Positions 43,462-52,227 of a stretch of DNA of 64,000 nt are shown one piece after another. Made by a program: the position numbers and the translations under genes. The notes beneath the pieces were generated by a model, which saw nothing but the letters and a program-made list of their open reading frames with translations, made no database searches and was not told the origin of the DNA. Position 1 is the first letter of the stretch. Every line of letters starts with the position of its first letter. Source of the stretch: an uncultured Polaribacter sp. (GTDB lineage: Bacteria > Bacteroidota > Bacteroidia > Flavobacteriales > Flavobacteriaceae); contig NZ_CANMHM010000005.1 of the NCBI RefSeq assembly GCF_947497695.1, positions 62,001 to 126,000 on the forward strand, in the 5' to 3' direction.

Positions 43462-44964
43462 CTAGTTTTTACGCCAAAAAAATGGCGTAAATAAAATTAA
43501 TACTGTAAACAATTCTAATCGTCCTATGAGCATTAAAAATGAACAAAACCATTTTGCAACATCTGTTAAATGGGCATAGCTATTTACAGGACTTACACTA
43601 CCAATTGCTGGGCCAATATTACCTAAAGAAGAAGCTGCTGCACCTAATGCAGATAGAAAATCCAATCCCATTAAAGTTAATATTACAGAAGCTAAAACAA
43701 AAATAAGCATGTAAATAATAAAAAAAGATAAAATATTAAATACAATAGTTTGAGGTATTGTTTTTCCGTCTAACCTAACAGGTACAATTGCGTTTGGGTG
43801 TAAGGCTTTTTTAAACTCTAAAAAGCTATTTTTAAGCATAACAACATGTCTTACTATTTTTACACCACCACTTGTAGAACCTGCAGAACCACCAGTAAAA
43901 AATAAAGCAAAGAAAATACCGGTTGCAAAAAAGTTCCACATTGTAAAATCTGCCGTTACAAAGCCTGTTGTTGTTACAACAGAAGTTACCATAAATAAAG
44001 AATGTCTAATGGCACTTTCTACTTTTCCAAAAACCATTGGGTGAGTAATTGTTGTTTGTAAATTAGAATCTTGAAAAAAGATAATTATAATTGCTATTAT
44101 TGAAGATACACCTATAATTCCGAAAAAGTAATATTTAAATTCTTCACTTTCAAAGACTCTACGAATTTTTCCTTTTAAAGCAAAATAGGTTAATACAAAG
44201 TTGGTCCCTGCAATCAACATAAAAATAAGAATAATGTATTGTACAAAAGGTAAATTGTTGTAGAAAGCTACACTGTTATTTTTGGTAGAAAAACCACCTG
44301 TGCTCATGGTTGCCATTGCATGATTAATAGCGTCAAACCAAGTCATACCAGCAACTTTTAATAATAAAAATTGAGCTAGCGTTAGTGTAACGTAAATCAA
44401 ATACAATCGTTTTGCGGTATCTGTAATTCTTGGATGTAATTTATCTGTTGATGGTCCAGGAGCTTCAGCCATAAAAAGCTGCATACCTCCAATACCTAAC
44501 AAAGGTAGTATTGCAACTGTAAGTACAATAATTCCCATTCCACCAATCCAATGGGTGGCACTTCGCCAAAATAAAATCCCTTTTGGCATGGATTCTATGT
44601 CTAATAAAATAGAAGAACCTGTTGTTGAATATCCTGATATTGTTTCAAAAAATGCATCTGAAATAGCAGGTATTGTACCAGAAAATAAATAAGGCAGCAT
44701 ACCTGTAAAAGATAGAATTAACCAACCAAGTGTTACAATTAAATACCCATCTTTCTTTTGAATATTAGTGCTATTGGGCTTATTTAAAAAGAAAAGTAAA
44801 GCACCAATAATTATGGTTACAATTCCTGCATTTAGTATTCCCCATTTTGCATCTTCATTATGAAAAGCACTAAAAGGATAGGCAATAAACATAAAAAAAC
44901 CGTTTAAGATTGCAGTAATCCCTAAAAAACGATATATTATTTTGGTGTTTAAAGTACTCGTCAT
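43462..44964 (-). CDS. trkH: Trk-type potassium uptake protein TrkH
   Basis: 500 residues, a membrane protein with repeated M1-P-M2 units. The pore-loop signatures are visible: TISGYSTTGSSIL near 107-119, ATMSTGGFSTKNNSVAF near 213-229, TSVVTTTGFVTADF near 322-335 and ASSLGNIGPAIG near 436-447. It is the K+-conducting subunit, in the inner membrane. It is one base after trkA, so TrkA and TrkH form one operon. The neighbouring PqqD/HprK-like pair lies 97 bases further downstream on the same strand. Confidence 0.95.
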   Translation of the reverse strand: MTSTLNTKIIYRFLGITAILNGFFMFIAYPFSAFHNEDAKWGILNAGIVTIIIGALLFFLNKPNSTNIQKKDGYLIVTLGWLILSFTGMLPYLFSGTIPAISDAFFETISGYSTTGSSILLDIESMPKGILFWRSATHWIGGMGIIVLTVAILPLLGIGGMQLFMAEAPGPSTDKLHPRITDTAKRLYLIYVTLTLAQFLLLKVAGMTWFDAINHAMATMSTGGFSTKNNSVAFYNNLPFVQYIILIFMLIAGTNFVLTYFALKGKIRRVFESEEFKYYFFGIIGVSSIIAIIIIFFQDSNLQTTITHPMVFGKVESAIRHSLFMVTSVVTTTGFVTADFTMWNFFATGIFFALFFTGGSAGSTSGGVKIVRHVVMLKNSFLEFKKALHPNAIVPVRLDGKTIPQTIVFNILSFFIIYMLIFVLASVILTLMGLDFLSALGAAASSLGNIGPAIGSVSPVNSYAHLTDVAKWFCSFLMLIGRLELFTVLILFTPFFWRKN

Positions 44965-44965
44965 A

Positions 44966-46312
44966 TTATTTAAATAAACGTTCTACAGCACTTACTGCTT
45001 CTGGCAAGCAGAATACTATTACTTTATCACCAATTTTAAGTTGTACATTTCCAGTAGCCATAATTGCTTTTTCATTTCTAATAATACCTCCTAAAACAGC
45101 TTCTCTTGGTAAACTTAAATCTTTTATTGGTTTCTCTGTTACTTTAGTTTCTTTTTGCACTTCAAATTCAAAAACTTCTGCATCTATATTATGTAAATTA
45201 GCAATTGCTAAAATTTCTCCTTTTCTAATATGTCTAAAAATATTACTTGCTGCAATTAATTTTTTATTGATTAAAGATTGAATTCCAATAGTTTGAGAAA
45301 TATCGATATAATCCATATTTTCAACCAAAGCAATGGTTTTTTTTACACCTTTAGATTTAGCCACTAAACAAGACATAATATTGGTTTCAGAGTTTCCTGT
45401 AACTGCTATAAAAGCATCTGTTTCTCTAATGTTTTCTTCTTCTAAAAGTTCTAAATCTCTACCATCACCATGAATAACTAACGTATTATTTAGTTCTTCT
45501 GCAAGTAATTCTGCTTTTTCTCTGTTTTTTTCAATTAATTTAACTTTAAAATTGTCTTTACAAAGGTTACGAGCCGTTTTTTCTCCAATACTACTACCAC
45601 CAAGAATTATTACATTTTTAATATCGAATTGTTTTTTACCTATAATAGGATACAAATCTTTCATACTATAATTAGGAACACAAAAGTAGACTTGGTCATC
45701 TAATTGATAAACAGTGTCTCCTCTTGGAATAATAGTCTGGGTAATATTTTGTCTTTTAATAGCAATGGTTGTAAAATCTACCTGAGGAAATTGTTGTTTT
45801 GCCTCTCTCACTGTTAAATCTAAAATAGGAGAATTATAAGCTAACGCAGTTCCCATCACATTAAAAACACCACTTTCAAATGCTACAGTATCATTAAATG
45901 AAGATTGATTTAACAGCATTTTAATTTCATTTGCCGCTAATTCTTGAGGCGAAATCATAAAATCTAAACCAAATTTTTCAAAATCGACTTCACAATCTTC
46001 TAAAAATTCTGGGTTGTCTATTCTTGCAATTGTTTTTTTTGCTCCTAAAGATTTTCCAATCACTGAAATTGTAAAATTCGTATTCTGACTATCTGTAACT
46101 GCTATTAATAAATCAGCAGAACTAATGCCAATTTCTTTTAGTAGTTTTATAGAGGTAGCATCTCCTTTTTTGGTAATAACATCTAAATGATTGTTAAGAT
46201 ATTCTAGTTTTTTTCCATCAAAATCTATGATGTAGGTATCTTGAGATTCGTAAGAAAGAAGTTTAGCTAAGTGAAAACCAACGTCTCCAGCTCCAGCTAT
46301 GATAATTTTCAT
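44966..46312 (-). CDS. trkA: Trk system potassium transporter subunit TrkA
   Basis: 448 residues. Two RCK/TrkA-N Rossmann repeats, each with a nucleotide-binding glycine motif (IIAGAGDVGFHLAKLL at 3-18 and VIILGGSSIGEKTARNL near 230-246), each followed by an acidic residue (IDFDGKKLEYL; LIEKNREKAELL), and TrkA-C domains after each. Lengths match E. coli TrkA (458). It binds NAD(H)/ATP in the cytoplasm and gates TrkH. A consensus promoter lies upstream. Confidence 0.95.
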   Translation of the reverse strand: MKIIIAGAGDVGFHLAKLLSYESQDTYIIDFDGKKLEYLNNHLDVITKKGDATSIKLLKEIGISSADLLIAVTDSQNTNFTISVIGKSLGAKKTIARIDNPEFLEDCEVDFEKFGLDFMISPQELAANEIKMLLNQSSFNDTVAFESGVFNVMGTALAYNSPILDLTVREAKQQFPQVDFTTIAIKRQNITQTIIPRGDTVYQLDDQVYFCVPNYSMKDLYPIIGKKQFDIKNVIILGGSSIGEKTARNLCKDNFKVKLIEKNREKAELLAEELNNTLVIHGDGRDLELLEEENIRETDAFIAVTGNSETNIMSCLVAKSKGVKKTIALVENMDYIDISQTIGIQSLINKKLIAASNIFRHIRKGEILAIANLHNIDAEVFEFEVQKETKVTEKPIKDLSLPREAVLGGIIRNEKAIMATGNVQLKIGDKVIVFCLPEAVSAVERLFK

Positions 46313-46337
46313 ATTTTAAAATATAGGTAATAGCTTA

Positions 46338-46369
46338 CAAATATATAAAGAGTTTTGCAGCAAATGCAA
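46338..46369 (-). promoter_or_regulatory. trkA-trkH promoter
   Basis: TATATTTG on the minus strand (46345-46338) with a TTG (46369-46367) 21 bases upstream, 25 bases before the trkA ATG. Confidence 0.65.
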
Positions 46370-46426
46370 ATAAAATATAGTTTTCAATCTCTTTAAATGA
46401 TTTTTGTATTTTTATAGAAAAACAAA

Positions 46427-47113
46427 ATGGAAAAGTTAACTATAAAATCTTGGGCTTTAGATGATAGGCCAAGAGAAAAACTATTAGCAAAAGGAAAAGG
46501 ATCACTTTCTGATGCAGAGTTAATAGCAATTTTAATAGGTTCTGGCAATAGAAAAGAAAGTGCAGTAGCATTATCTAAAAGAATATTACAATCTGTAGCT
46601 GGTAATATTAATGAACTTGCAAAGTTATCCGTAGAAAAATTAACTACTTTTAAAGGAATTGGTGAAGCAAAAGCAATTGCAATAATTACAGCTCTAGAAA
46701 TTGGTAAAAGACGCCAAATAGAACTTGCTTTAGAAAAACAAAAAATTACCTGTAGTAAAGATGGCTTTAAAATGATGCAACCTGTAATTGGCGATTTAGA
46801 ACATGAAGAATTTTGGGTACTTTTTTTAAATAATTCTAACAAAGTTTTAGCAAAAACTCAAATAAGTAAAGGTGGTTTAACAGCAACTGTTGTAGATGTA
46901 AGAGTGTTGTTTAAAAGAGCATTAGAATTAGTTTCTGTGGGGCTTATTGTTTGTCATAATCATCCTTCAGGAAAATTGTTACCTAGTAATGCAGACAAGC
47001 AACTAACTCAAAAAATTAAACAAGCAGGCAATACTTTAGATATAAAATTGCTAGATCATTTAATAATTACTGAAAAATCGTATTTTAGCTTTGCAGACGA
47101 AGGCCTTTTATAG
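46427..47113 (+). CDS. radC: RadC family protein (JAMM domain)
   Basis: 228 residues. The N-terminal helix-hairpin-helix (LTTFKGIGEAKAIAI near 66-80) precedes the JAMM domain, whose metal motif is HNHPSG near 173-178 followed by SNADKQLTQ (aspartate at the usual position). A catalytic-type glutamate is in the DLEHEEFWVLF strand near 123. Named for DNA repair, though its enzymatic role is unproven. It is divergent from trkA and followed by the polysaccharide deacetylase-like gene after a 75-base inverted repeat region. Confidence 0.92.
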   Translation: MEKLTIKSWALDDRPREKLLAKGKGSLSDAELIAILIGSGNRKESAVALSKRILQSVAGNINELAKLSVEKLTTFKGIGEAKAIAIITALEIGKRRQIELALEKQKITCSKDGFKMMQPVIGDLEHEEFWVLFLNNSNKVLAKTQISKGGLTATVVDVRVLFKRALELVSVGLIVCHNHPSGKLLPSNADKQLTQKIKQAGNTLDIKLLDHLIITEKSYFSFADEGLL

Positions 47114-47117
47114 TCTT

Positions 47118-47174
47118 CAGTATTCAGTAGCAGTTTTCAGTGAGGTGCTGACTGAGTACTGCTACTAAATACTG
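47118..47174. repeat. Inverted repeat between radC and the deacetylase gene
   Basis: CAGTATTCAGTAGCAGT (47118-47134) and ACTGCTACTAAATACTG (47158-47174) are reverse complements with one mismatch, around a 23-base loop that holds further AGTACTG-like units. It begins five bases after the radC stop and might serve as its terminator, but there is no T tract. Confidence 0.6.
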
Positions 47175-47188
47175 CCACTAAACAAATA

Positions 47189-48493
47189 ATGATACTCGTT
47201 TATACACATTCAATTACCCCTAGAATTCGCTATATTTTTAAGCATATATTTACAAGAACGTTATCGATTCCTGTTGATTTTACTTCTAAAGTAGAAGAAT
47301 TTGTAGCACATAATGGTCCTAAAATGACTTATACAAAAACACCTTTAGGAAATGAGTTTTTTGTAAAAAGCAACGATTTATTGTTTGAGCAAGGTGTTAA
47401 TGATATGGAAATTTCTGTCCAAAAATGGGATGATGTGCCTTGTTTTTTTAAAACGGGTTCAAAGTCTACCATTCCTTATGATATTTTTGCAGCAAGTTTT
47501 TATTTAATTACAAGGTATGAAGAATATTTACCACATGTAAAAGACATTCATGGGCGTTATACTGCAGAACAAAGTTTAGCGTTTAAACATCGTTTTTTAG
47601 AAAAACCAGTAGTTGATATTTGGATCTATAAATTTTTAGACGTTTTAAAAGAAAAATTCCCAGATTATGGATATCAAGAACGTGCCTATGAATTTATTTC
47701 TACGATAGATATTGACAACGCCTATGCATACAAGTATAAAAGTTTAGTGAGAAGCGTTGGAGGTTTTTTTAATGATATCCTACACTTTAAAATTTTAAAT
47801 GTTTGGAATCGCTTTGCTGTAACCTTTAACATTATTAATGATCCTTTTGATACTTTTCAAAGAATTTTAAAAGCTAAAAAACAACAAGATGTTAAAACTA
47901 TTTTCTTTTTTTTAATTGGAGATTATACCACTTTTGATACCAATGTTTCTGCTTCTAAAACCAAGTTTAGATTGTTAATCAAAGAAATGGTAGATTATGC
48001 AAGAGTGGGTTTGCATCCCTCTTATTTTACGATGCACAACGCAGCTTTATTAAAAAAAGAAAAAGAGCGGTTAGAGGGTATTATTAACATGCCAATTCAA
48101 AGATCTAGGCAACATTATTTAAGATTTAGTTTGCCAGAAACCTATCAAAATTTAATCGATTTAGAAGTAGAAGAAGATTATTCTATGGGGTATGCAAGTA
48201 CTGTTGGTTTTAGAGCAAGTACTTGTACACCATTTTATTTTTATGATTTAGATTTCGAAATTCAAACACCTTTAAAAGTGTTTCCTTTTGCTTTGATGGA
48301 TACTACTTTAAATGATTATATGAAATTGACTCCAAGACAATCTTTAGGAAGAATTAGAGATTTGAAAAATGAAGTAAAAGCAGTAAATGGTACTTTTATA
48401 ACATTATTTCATAATGAAGCTTTAAGTGATTATTTACGATGGAAAGGCTGGAAAAGATTGTATGAATCTATGATTAAAATAGCAATTTCATAA
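47189..48493 (+). CDS. Polysaccharide deacetylase family protein (DUF7033-type)
   Basis: 434 residues, no signal peptide. The C-terminal part looks like an NodB-type barrel of the large flavobacterial type: STIDIDNAYAYKYKS near 165-180 with the DxD pair, VGLHPSYFTMHN near 272-283 with the metal histidine, and FITLFHNEALSD near 405-416. The N-terminal 120 residues match the uncharacterised domain that precedes it in these proteins. It is translationally coupled to the next gene (TAATG). Likely acts on a cell-surface or precursor glycan in the cytoplasm or at the inner membrane; the substrate is unknown. Confidence 0.78.
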   Translation: MILVYTHSITPRIRYIFKHIFTRTLSIPVDFTSKVEEFVAHNGPKMTYTKTPLGNEFFVKSNDLLFEQGVNDMEISVQKWDDVPCFFKTGSKSTIPYDIFAASFYLITRYEEYLPHVKDIHGRYTAEQSLAFKHRFLEKPVVDIWIYKFLDVLKEKFPDYGYQERAYEFISTIDIDNAYAYKYKSLVRSVGGFFNDILHFKILNVWNRFAVTFNIINDPFDTFQRILKAKKQQDVKTIFFFLIGDYTTFDTNVSASKTKFRLLIKEMVDYARVGLHPSYFTMHNAALLKKEKERLEGIINMPIQRSRQHYLRFSLPETYQNLIDLEVEEDYSMGYASTVGFRASTCTPFYFYDLDFEIQTPLKVFPFALMDTTLNDYMKLTPRQSLGRIRDLKNEVKAVNGTFITLFHNEALSDYLRWKGWKRLYESMIKIAIS

Positions 48494-49398
48494 TGATTAA
48501 CTACGTTAAAAGAAAAGATTTAGATGTTCTTAAATATGATGCTTGTATAGAAAACTCTTTACAATCTAGCGTCTATGCATTTTCTTGGTATTTAGATATT
48601 GCTGCAGACAATTGGGATGTTTTGGTTTTAGATGATTATGAAGCTGTAATGCCAATTCCATGGAAACAGAAATATTTTATAAAGTATGTATATCCTCCTT
48701 TTTGGTTAATTCAATTAGGTATATTTTCTGTTGATATTGTTGATGAAAACGAATTTTTAATAGCCTTATTTAGTGAGTTTAAATTTGTAGAAACTAGAAC
48801 AAATACAAATAACTCTTTTTCTATGTTTAACGCTTATGAAAAAGAAAGACAATTACAAGAGCTAGATTTAAAAAGACCTTATGAGGCTATTTTTGCTAAC
48901 TATAGAAAAGATAGAAGAAAAGATGTTGCTAAAGCCATAAAATTAGATTTAATTGAAAAATGGAATGACAATCCAAAGAAATTAATTAATTTATTTAAAA
49001 ACAATGTTGGTAAACGAACTCCAGGTATCATTGAAAAAGATTATGTTAGTTTATTGAAATTATTAGAAAAGTGTATTGAAAAAAAGGTAGGAGAAGTACT
49101 TTCTGTTTACGATAGTGAAAACAATTTAGTGGCTTCTGGTTTTTTTCTAAAATATCAGAAAAAGGTAACGATTTTAGTATCATCAACAGATTTTAAAAAC
49201 AGAAAAAACGGAGCAAATACTTTTTTAATTGATAGAGCAATTTATAAGTATGAAAACAATTTTGATGTGTTTAATTTTGGAGGTTCTTCTATGGTAACTA
49301 TTGCTAAATACTTTATAAGTTTTGGAGCATCTACAGTAAAATATCAGTATTTAAAATATAATAAATTACCTTTTTTATTAAAGTTGATGAAAAAGTAG
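48493..49398 (+). CDS. GNAT/FemAB-like acyltransferase
   Basis: 301 residues. The layout fits the GNAT-type FemAB/BioF2-like family: an N-terminal half with YAFSWYLDIAADNWDVLVLDDYEAVMPIPW (about 28-57, split by a strand) and a C-terminal half with YRKDRRKDVAKAIK near 135-148 and NRKNGANTFLIDRAIYK near 235-251, where acyl-CoA or aminoacyl-tRNA would bind. Its start overlaps the deacetylase stop (TAATG), suggesting joint work on a surface glycan, for example re-acylating a deacetylated amino sugar. That pairing is inferred. Confidence 0.75.
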   Translation: MINYVKRKDLDVLKYDACIENSLQSSVYAFSWYLDIAADNWDVLVLDDYEAVMPIPWKQKYFIKYVYPPFWLIQLGIFSVDIVDENEFLIALFSEFKFVETRTNTNNSFSMFNAYEKERQLQELDLKRPYEAIFANYRKDRRKDVAKAIKLDLIEKWNDNPKKLINLFKNNVGKRTPGIIEKDYVSLLKLLEKCIEKKVGEVLSVYDSENNLVASGFFLKYQKKVTILVSSTDFKNRKNGANTFLIDRAIYKYENNFDVFNFGGSSMVTIAKYFISFGASTVKYQYLKYNKLPFLLKLMKK

Positions 49399-49528
49399 AA
49401 TTATTATACTCTTATTTTTTTTAAAAATTAGCTTTAAAATCTTCTTTGCAAATGTTTTTTCTACTTTTTAATGTTCGCTAAAAGTATAAATAATAGTACT
49501 TTGTTTTTTTGTTTTTAAAGTATTAATT

Positions 49529-51115
49529 TTATTCTTTTTTAGAAAAATATAAATACCATTGCGTTATTACTTCGTTATAGTTTTTTGATAATCGCTGTAC
49601 TTTTACCCCTTTCAATTTTAGCCAATTTAGCATTTGATTTGTAATAGCTTTGTAATAATGCCAATCATTTTTTTCTAATATTTTCTGTTTTACATAAGTT
49701 GGTAAAATAGGTTTTATTTTATCTTTTATTTTTTGAATGTAAATTATTTTTTCTGAGGGTTGTATTTCTGTTTTAAAGCATACATTATAGGGTTTAAAAT
49801 AATTATTGATTAACACATCGTCAAAAAGAATTTTCATTAATTTATATTTAACTGGTACTTTTTTAAAGAAATCCAACAGTTCTTTATCCCAAAAAGGAAA
49901 TCGGTGTTCAAACCCAAAATAAGTATAAAAGTTAGCAGAATTAAAAATGTATTTTGCAATTTTTTCTTTTAGATCATAATCTTCAAAAACAGAGGAAGGT
50001 ATTTTTCTTTTATAATTGCCATCAATTTGAATTAATGTTTTTTCAATTTCTTGTTTGATGACTTTTTTAGCTGATTTAGAAAGTTGATGGTTAGAAAATT
50101 TTTTAGAAATAAGTAAACTTATAATTTTTGTTTTCTTTAAACCTTCAGGAATTACTTTTAAAAACTGACTTCCACCTAAGAAATCTCCTGCATAACCAGG
50201 TACAAAAATAGAATTTAGAGCAATCAGTTTGTTTTCTTTTAAATACTTTACAGCAAAATATTCTTGTAAATAGGGCATTGAAGATAATTTACCTGCAAAA
50301 TGAGCATATTTTTTAAACGCATCTGTTTCTAGGTAATTTTTAATTATTTTAGAATTATACTCAATAAAAAACCATTGAAAACCTAAAGCTTTTGCTGTTT
50401 TTTTTGAATTCTCAATTTCAAAACTATTTTTTCTACCATAAGTATAACAAACTACATTTTTATAGTTGTGCTTTTTTAGCATTACAGCAATTAATCTTGA
50501 GTCAAAACCACCACTTAAAGGCACAACAATTGTTCTATTATTCAATGATTCTACAAATCTACCAAATGCGTTTTCAAAAGCAATAGTTGCTTTTTCTTTT
50601 AGCATTGAATATGGGTTTGAACTCTCTTTTTCAATAGCATAAGTATAGAAAAAATCACGTTCAATTATTGTATCATTTTTAACAATTAAATATTCACTTG
50701 CTTGTACTTGATGTACCTTTTGTAATAATGTTTTTTTACCATGAGTATGATTTGTTGCCTTGAATTCAATTTCTGAAAGGGCATCAAAATTATTAAGATT
50801 AAAGGTGTTTTTTAAATAAAAGATATCATCACTTAAAAACAATTCATTATTTTGTAAAGTATAAAATACAGCAAAAGACCTTGTAATATCTGAAGCAATA
50901 AAACTGTTTTTTTCAGTATTTATGATGATTGTAAAAACACCATTTATCGTTTTTAAAAAATCTTTAAAATTTGTCTTGGTTTTTATTTTTGAAAGATAAT
51001 CTATGGCTTTCTGTTTTTCATAAAAATCATTTTTTATATAAAAATATCCCTTAAAAGAGATTGTATCGGTTTTAGACCAAGAAAAACCAAGATTATTGTT
51101 TAAGGTAATGTTCAT
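49529..51115 (-). CDS. Asparagine-synthase-like protein without N-terminal glutaminase cysteine
   Basis: 528 residues. The start is MNITLNNNLG, so the Cys2 nucleophile required for glutamine hydrolysis in AsnB is missing, yet the N-terminal half (DFLKTINGVFTIIIN and FIASDITRSFAVFY) keeps the Ntn-hydrolase fold. The synthetase half has the PP-loop PLSGGFDSRLIAVML near 198-212 and HRFPFWDKELLDFFKKVP near 410-427. Relatives form amides using ammonia or an amine and include RiPP cyclases and glycan-modifying enzymes. It overlaps the CapA-type gene by four bases in a flippase-CapA operon, so polysaccharide modification is the more likely job. Confidence 0.85.
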   Translation of the reverse strand: MNITLNNNLGFSWSKTDTISFKGYFYIKNDFYEKQKAIDYLSKIKTKTNFKDFLKTINGVFTIIINTEKNSFIASDITRSFAVFYTLQNNELFLSDDIFYLKNTFNLNNFDALSEIEFKATNHTHGKKTLLQKVHQVQASEYLIVKNDTIIERDFFYTYAIEKESSNPYSMLKEKATIAFENAFGRFVESLNNRTIVVPLSGGFDSRLIAVMLKKHNYKNVVCYTYGRKNSFEIENSKKTAKALGFQWFFIEYNSKIIKNYLETDAFKKYAHFAGKLSSMPYLQEYFAVKYLKENKLIALNSIFVPGYAGDFLGGSQFLKVIPEGLKKTKIISLLISKKFSNHQLSKSAKKVIKQEIEKTLIQIDGNYKRKIPSSVFEDYDLKEKIAKYIFNSANFYTYFGFEHRFPFWDKELLDFFKKVPVKYKLMKILFDDVLINNYFKPYNVCFKTEIQPSEKIIYIQKIKDKIKPILPTYVKQKILEKNDWHYYKAITNQMLNWLKLKGVKVQRLSKNYNEVITQWYLYFSKKE

Positions 51116-52224
51116 GAAGTAAACTTCTTTTTTATTCTAAAAATTAGTGCATTAGCATATAAAGAAAACATATAATTGTCTTTTAAAATTGCATAAACTT
51201 TACTGTAAAATTTTTTTGATAATAGAATTTTGATAAAAGATTTGTTTTGTAAATATTCTTTATTGTCTCTAAACTCCACTAATTTAGGGTTTTCTTTTCT
51301 AAATAGAATTCTGTAGGCTTCTTTTTGCCATTTCTTTTTATAATTTGAAAAGTCAGATAATTGATTTATTTTTTTTGCAAATTTTTCGAAATCAACCGAA
51401 TCAATTTTTCCTTTATTTATAATAAAAGGAACAAAACTAAAAGTAAAGTTTTGCTTTGTAAAATGTAATTTTAACAAAGCACTATGATCAGTACCTTTAT
51501 GGGGTTTATGGTTTTGTAAGTCAAAAATAAAATTACCTAAAGAATAAAAAATAAAAGTATTTTTATACTTTTCATAGCCTTGAAGTGTGTGAGAGTGATG
51601 AGCAATTACACAGCTAACGTTTTTTAATGCTGCAATTTTTTTTAAAAACTTTCTTTTAACAGGTGAAGGGTATAAGCTATATTCTTCTCCTCCATGAAAA
51701 TTTACAATGATAAAATCGACTTTATTCTTGTAAATATGTACTTGTTTTTTTAGCCTAGAAAATTCATCAGCATTAAAAAGTTGCCCATTATTAATTTTTG
51801 TAGGGTTGCATTTAGCGATTCCAAATAAAGCTATTGAAATGGAATCTTTTTTTATAATTAATGGAGTAATTGCTTTTTCTTTTGATACATCTGCTCCAAA
51901 ATAGCTGCATTTTTCATTTTTAATTTCCGATAAAGTATCTTTTAAGCCTAAATCGCCATAATCTAATATGTGATTGTTGGCTAAGTTAAATACTGAAATA
52001 TTTTTTTTGTGTAAATAGTTGATGGTTTTTACAGGGCTTTTAAGTGGTGTGCTTTTGTTAAAAATGGTATTAATATTTGTTGTAGGGCCTTCTAAGTTGC
52101 CTACAACAAAATCAGATTTTAACAATTCATCAGCAATCTCATCAGAAAAAATTGTAGCATTTGATTTTATCTTTTCTTCAAAAGAGCCAGTTATACATAT
52201 ATCTCCAGTAAAAGTTAAAATCAT
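51112..52224 (-). CDS. CapA family protein (metallophosphatase fold)
   Basis: 370 residues, no signal peptide recognised. The PGA_cap motifs are in order: TFTGDICITGSF near 4-15, FVVGNLEGPTT near 34-46, FNLANNHILDYGD near 99-111, IIVNFHGGEEY near 171-181, VIAHHSHTLQGYEKY near 204-218 and FIFYSLGNFIFD near 222-233, giving the two-metal site of a calcineurin-like phosphoesterase. Relatives are required for poly-gamma-glutamate or capsule production. It is the middle gene of a flippase-CapA-asparagine-synthase-like operon. Confidence 0.88.
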   Translation of the reverse strand: MILTFTGDICITGSFEEKIKSNATIFSDEIADELLKSDFVVGNLEGPTTNINTIFNKSTPLKSPVKTINYLHKKNISVFNLANNHILDYGDLGLKDTLSEIKNEKCSYFGADVSKEKAITPLIIKKDSISIALFGIAKCNPTKINNGQLFNADEFSRLKKQVHIYKNKVDFIIVNFHGGEEYSLYPSPVKRKFLKKIAALKNVSCVIAHHSHTLQGYEKYKNTFIFYSLGNFIFDLQNHKPHKGTDHSALLKLHFTKQNFTFSFVPFIINKGKIDSVDFEKFAKKINQLSDFSNYKKKWQKEAYRILFRKENPKLVEFRDNKEYLQNKSFIKILLSKKFYSKVYAILKDNYMFSLYANALIFRIKKKFTS

Positions 52225-52227
52225 AAA

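Noticed and set aside
46393-46842. A 149-codon open frame on the minus strand over radC
   Set aside because: Antisense to radC and its promoter region; no motif, no family resemblance.
41135-51115. A lasso-peptide or other RiPP cluster formed by PqqD/HprK, nucleotidyltransferase and asparagine-synthase-like genes
   Set aside because: The genes are separated by Trk, RadC and polysaccharide genes on both strands, and no precursor peptide, leader peptidase or exporter was found. Polysaccharide functions explain the asparagine-synthase-like gene better.
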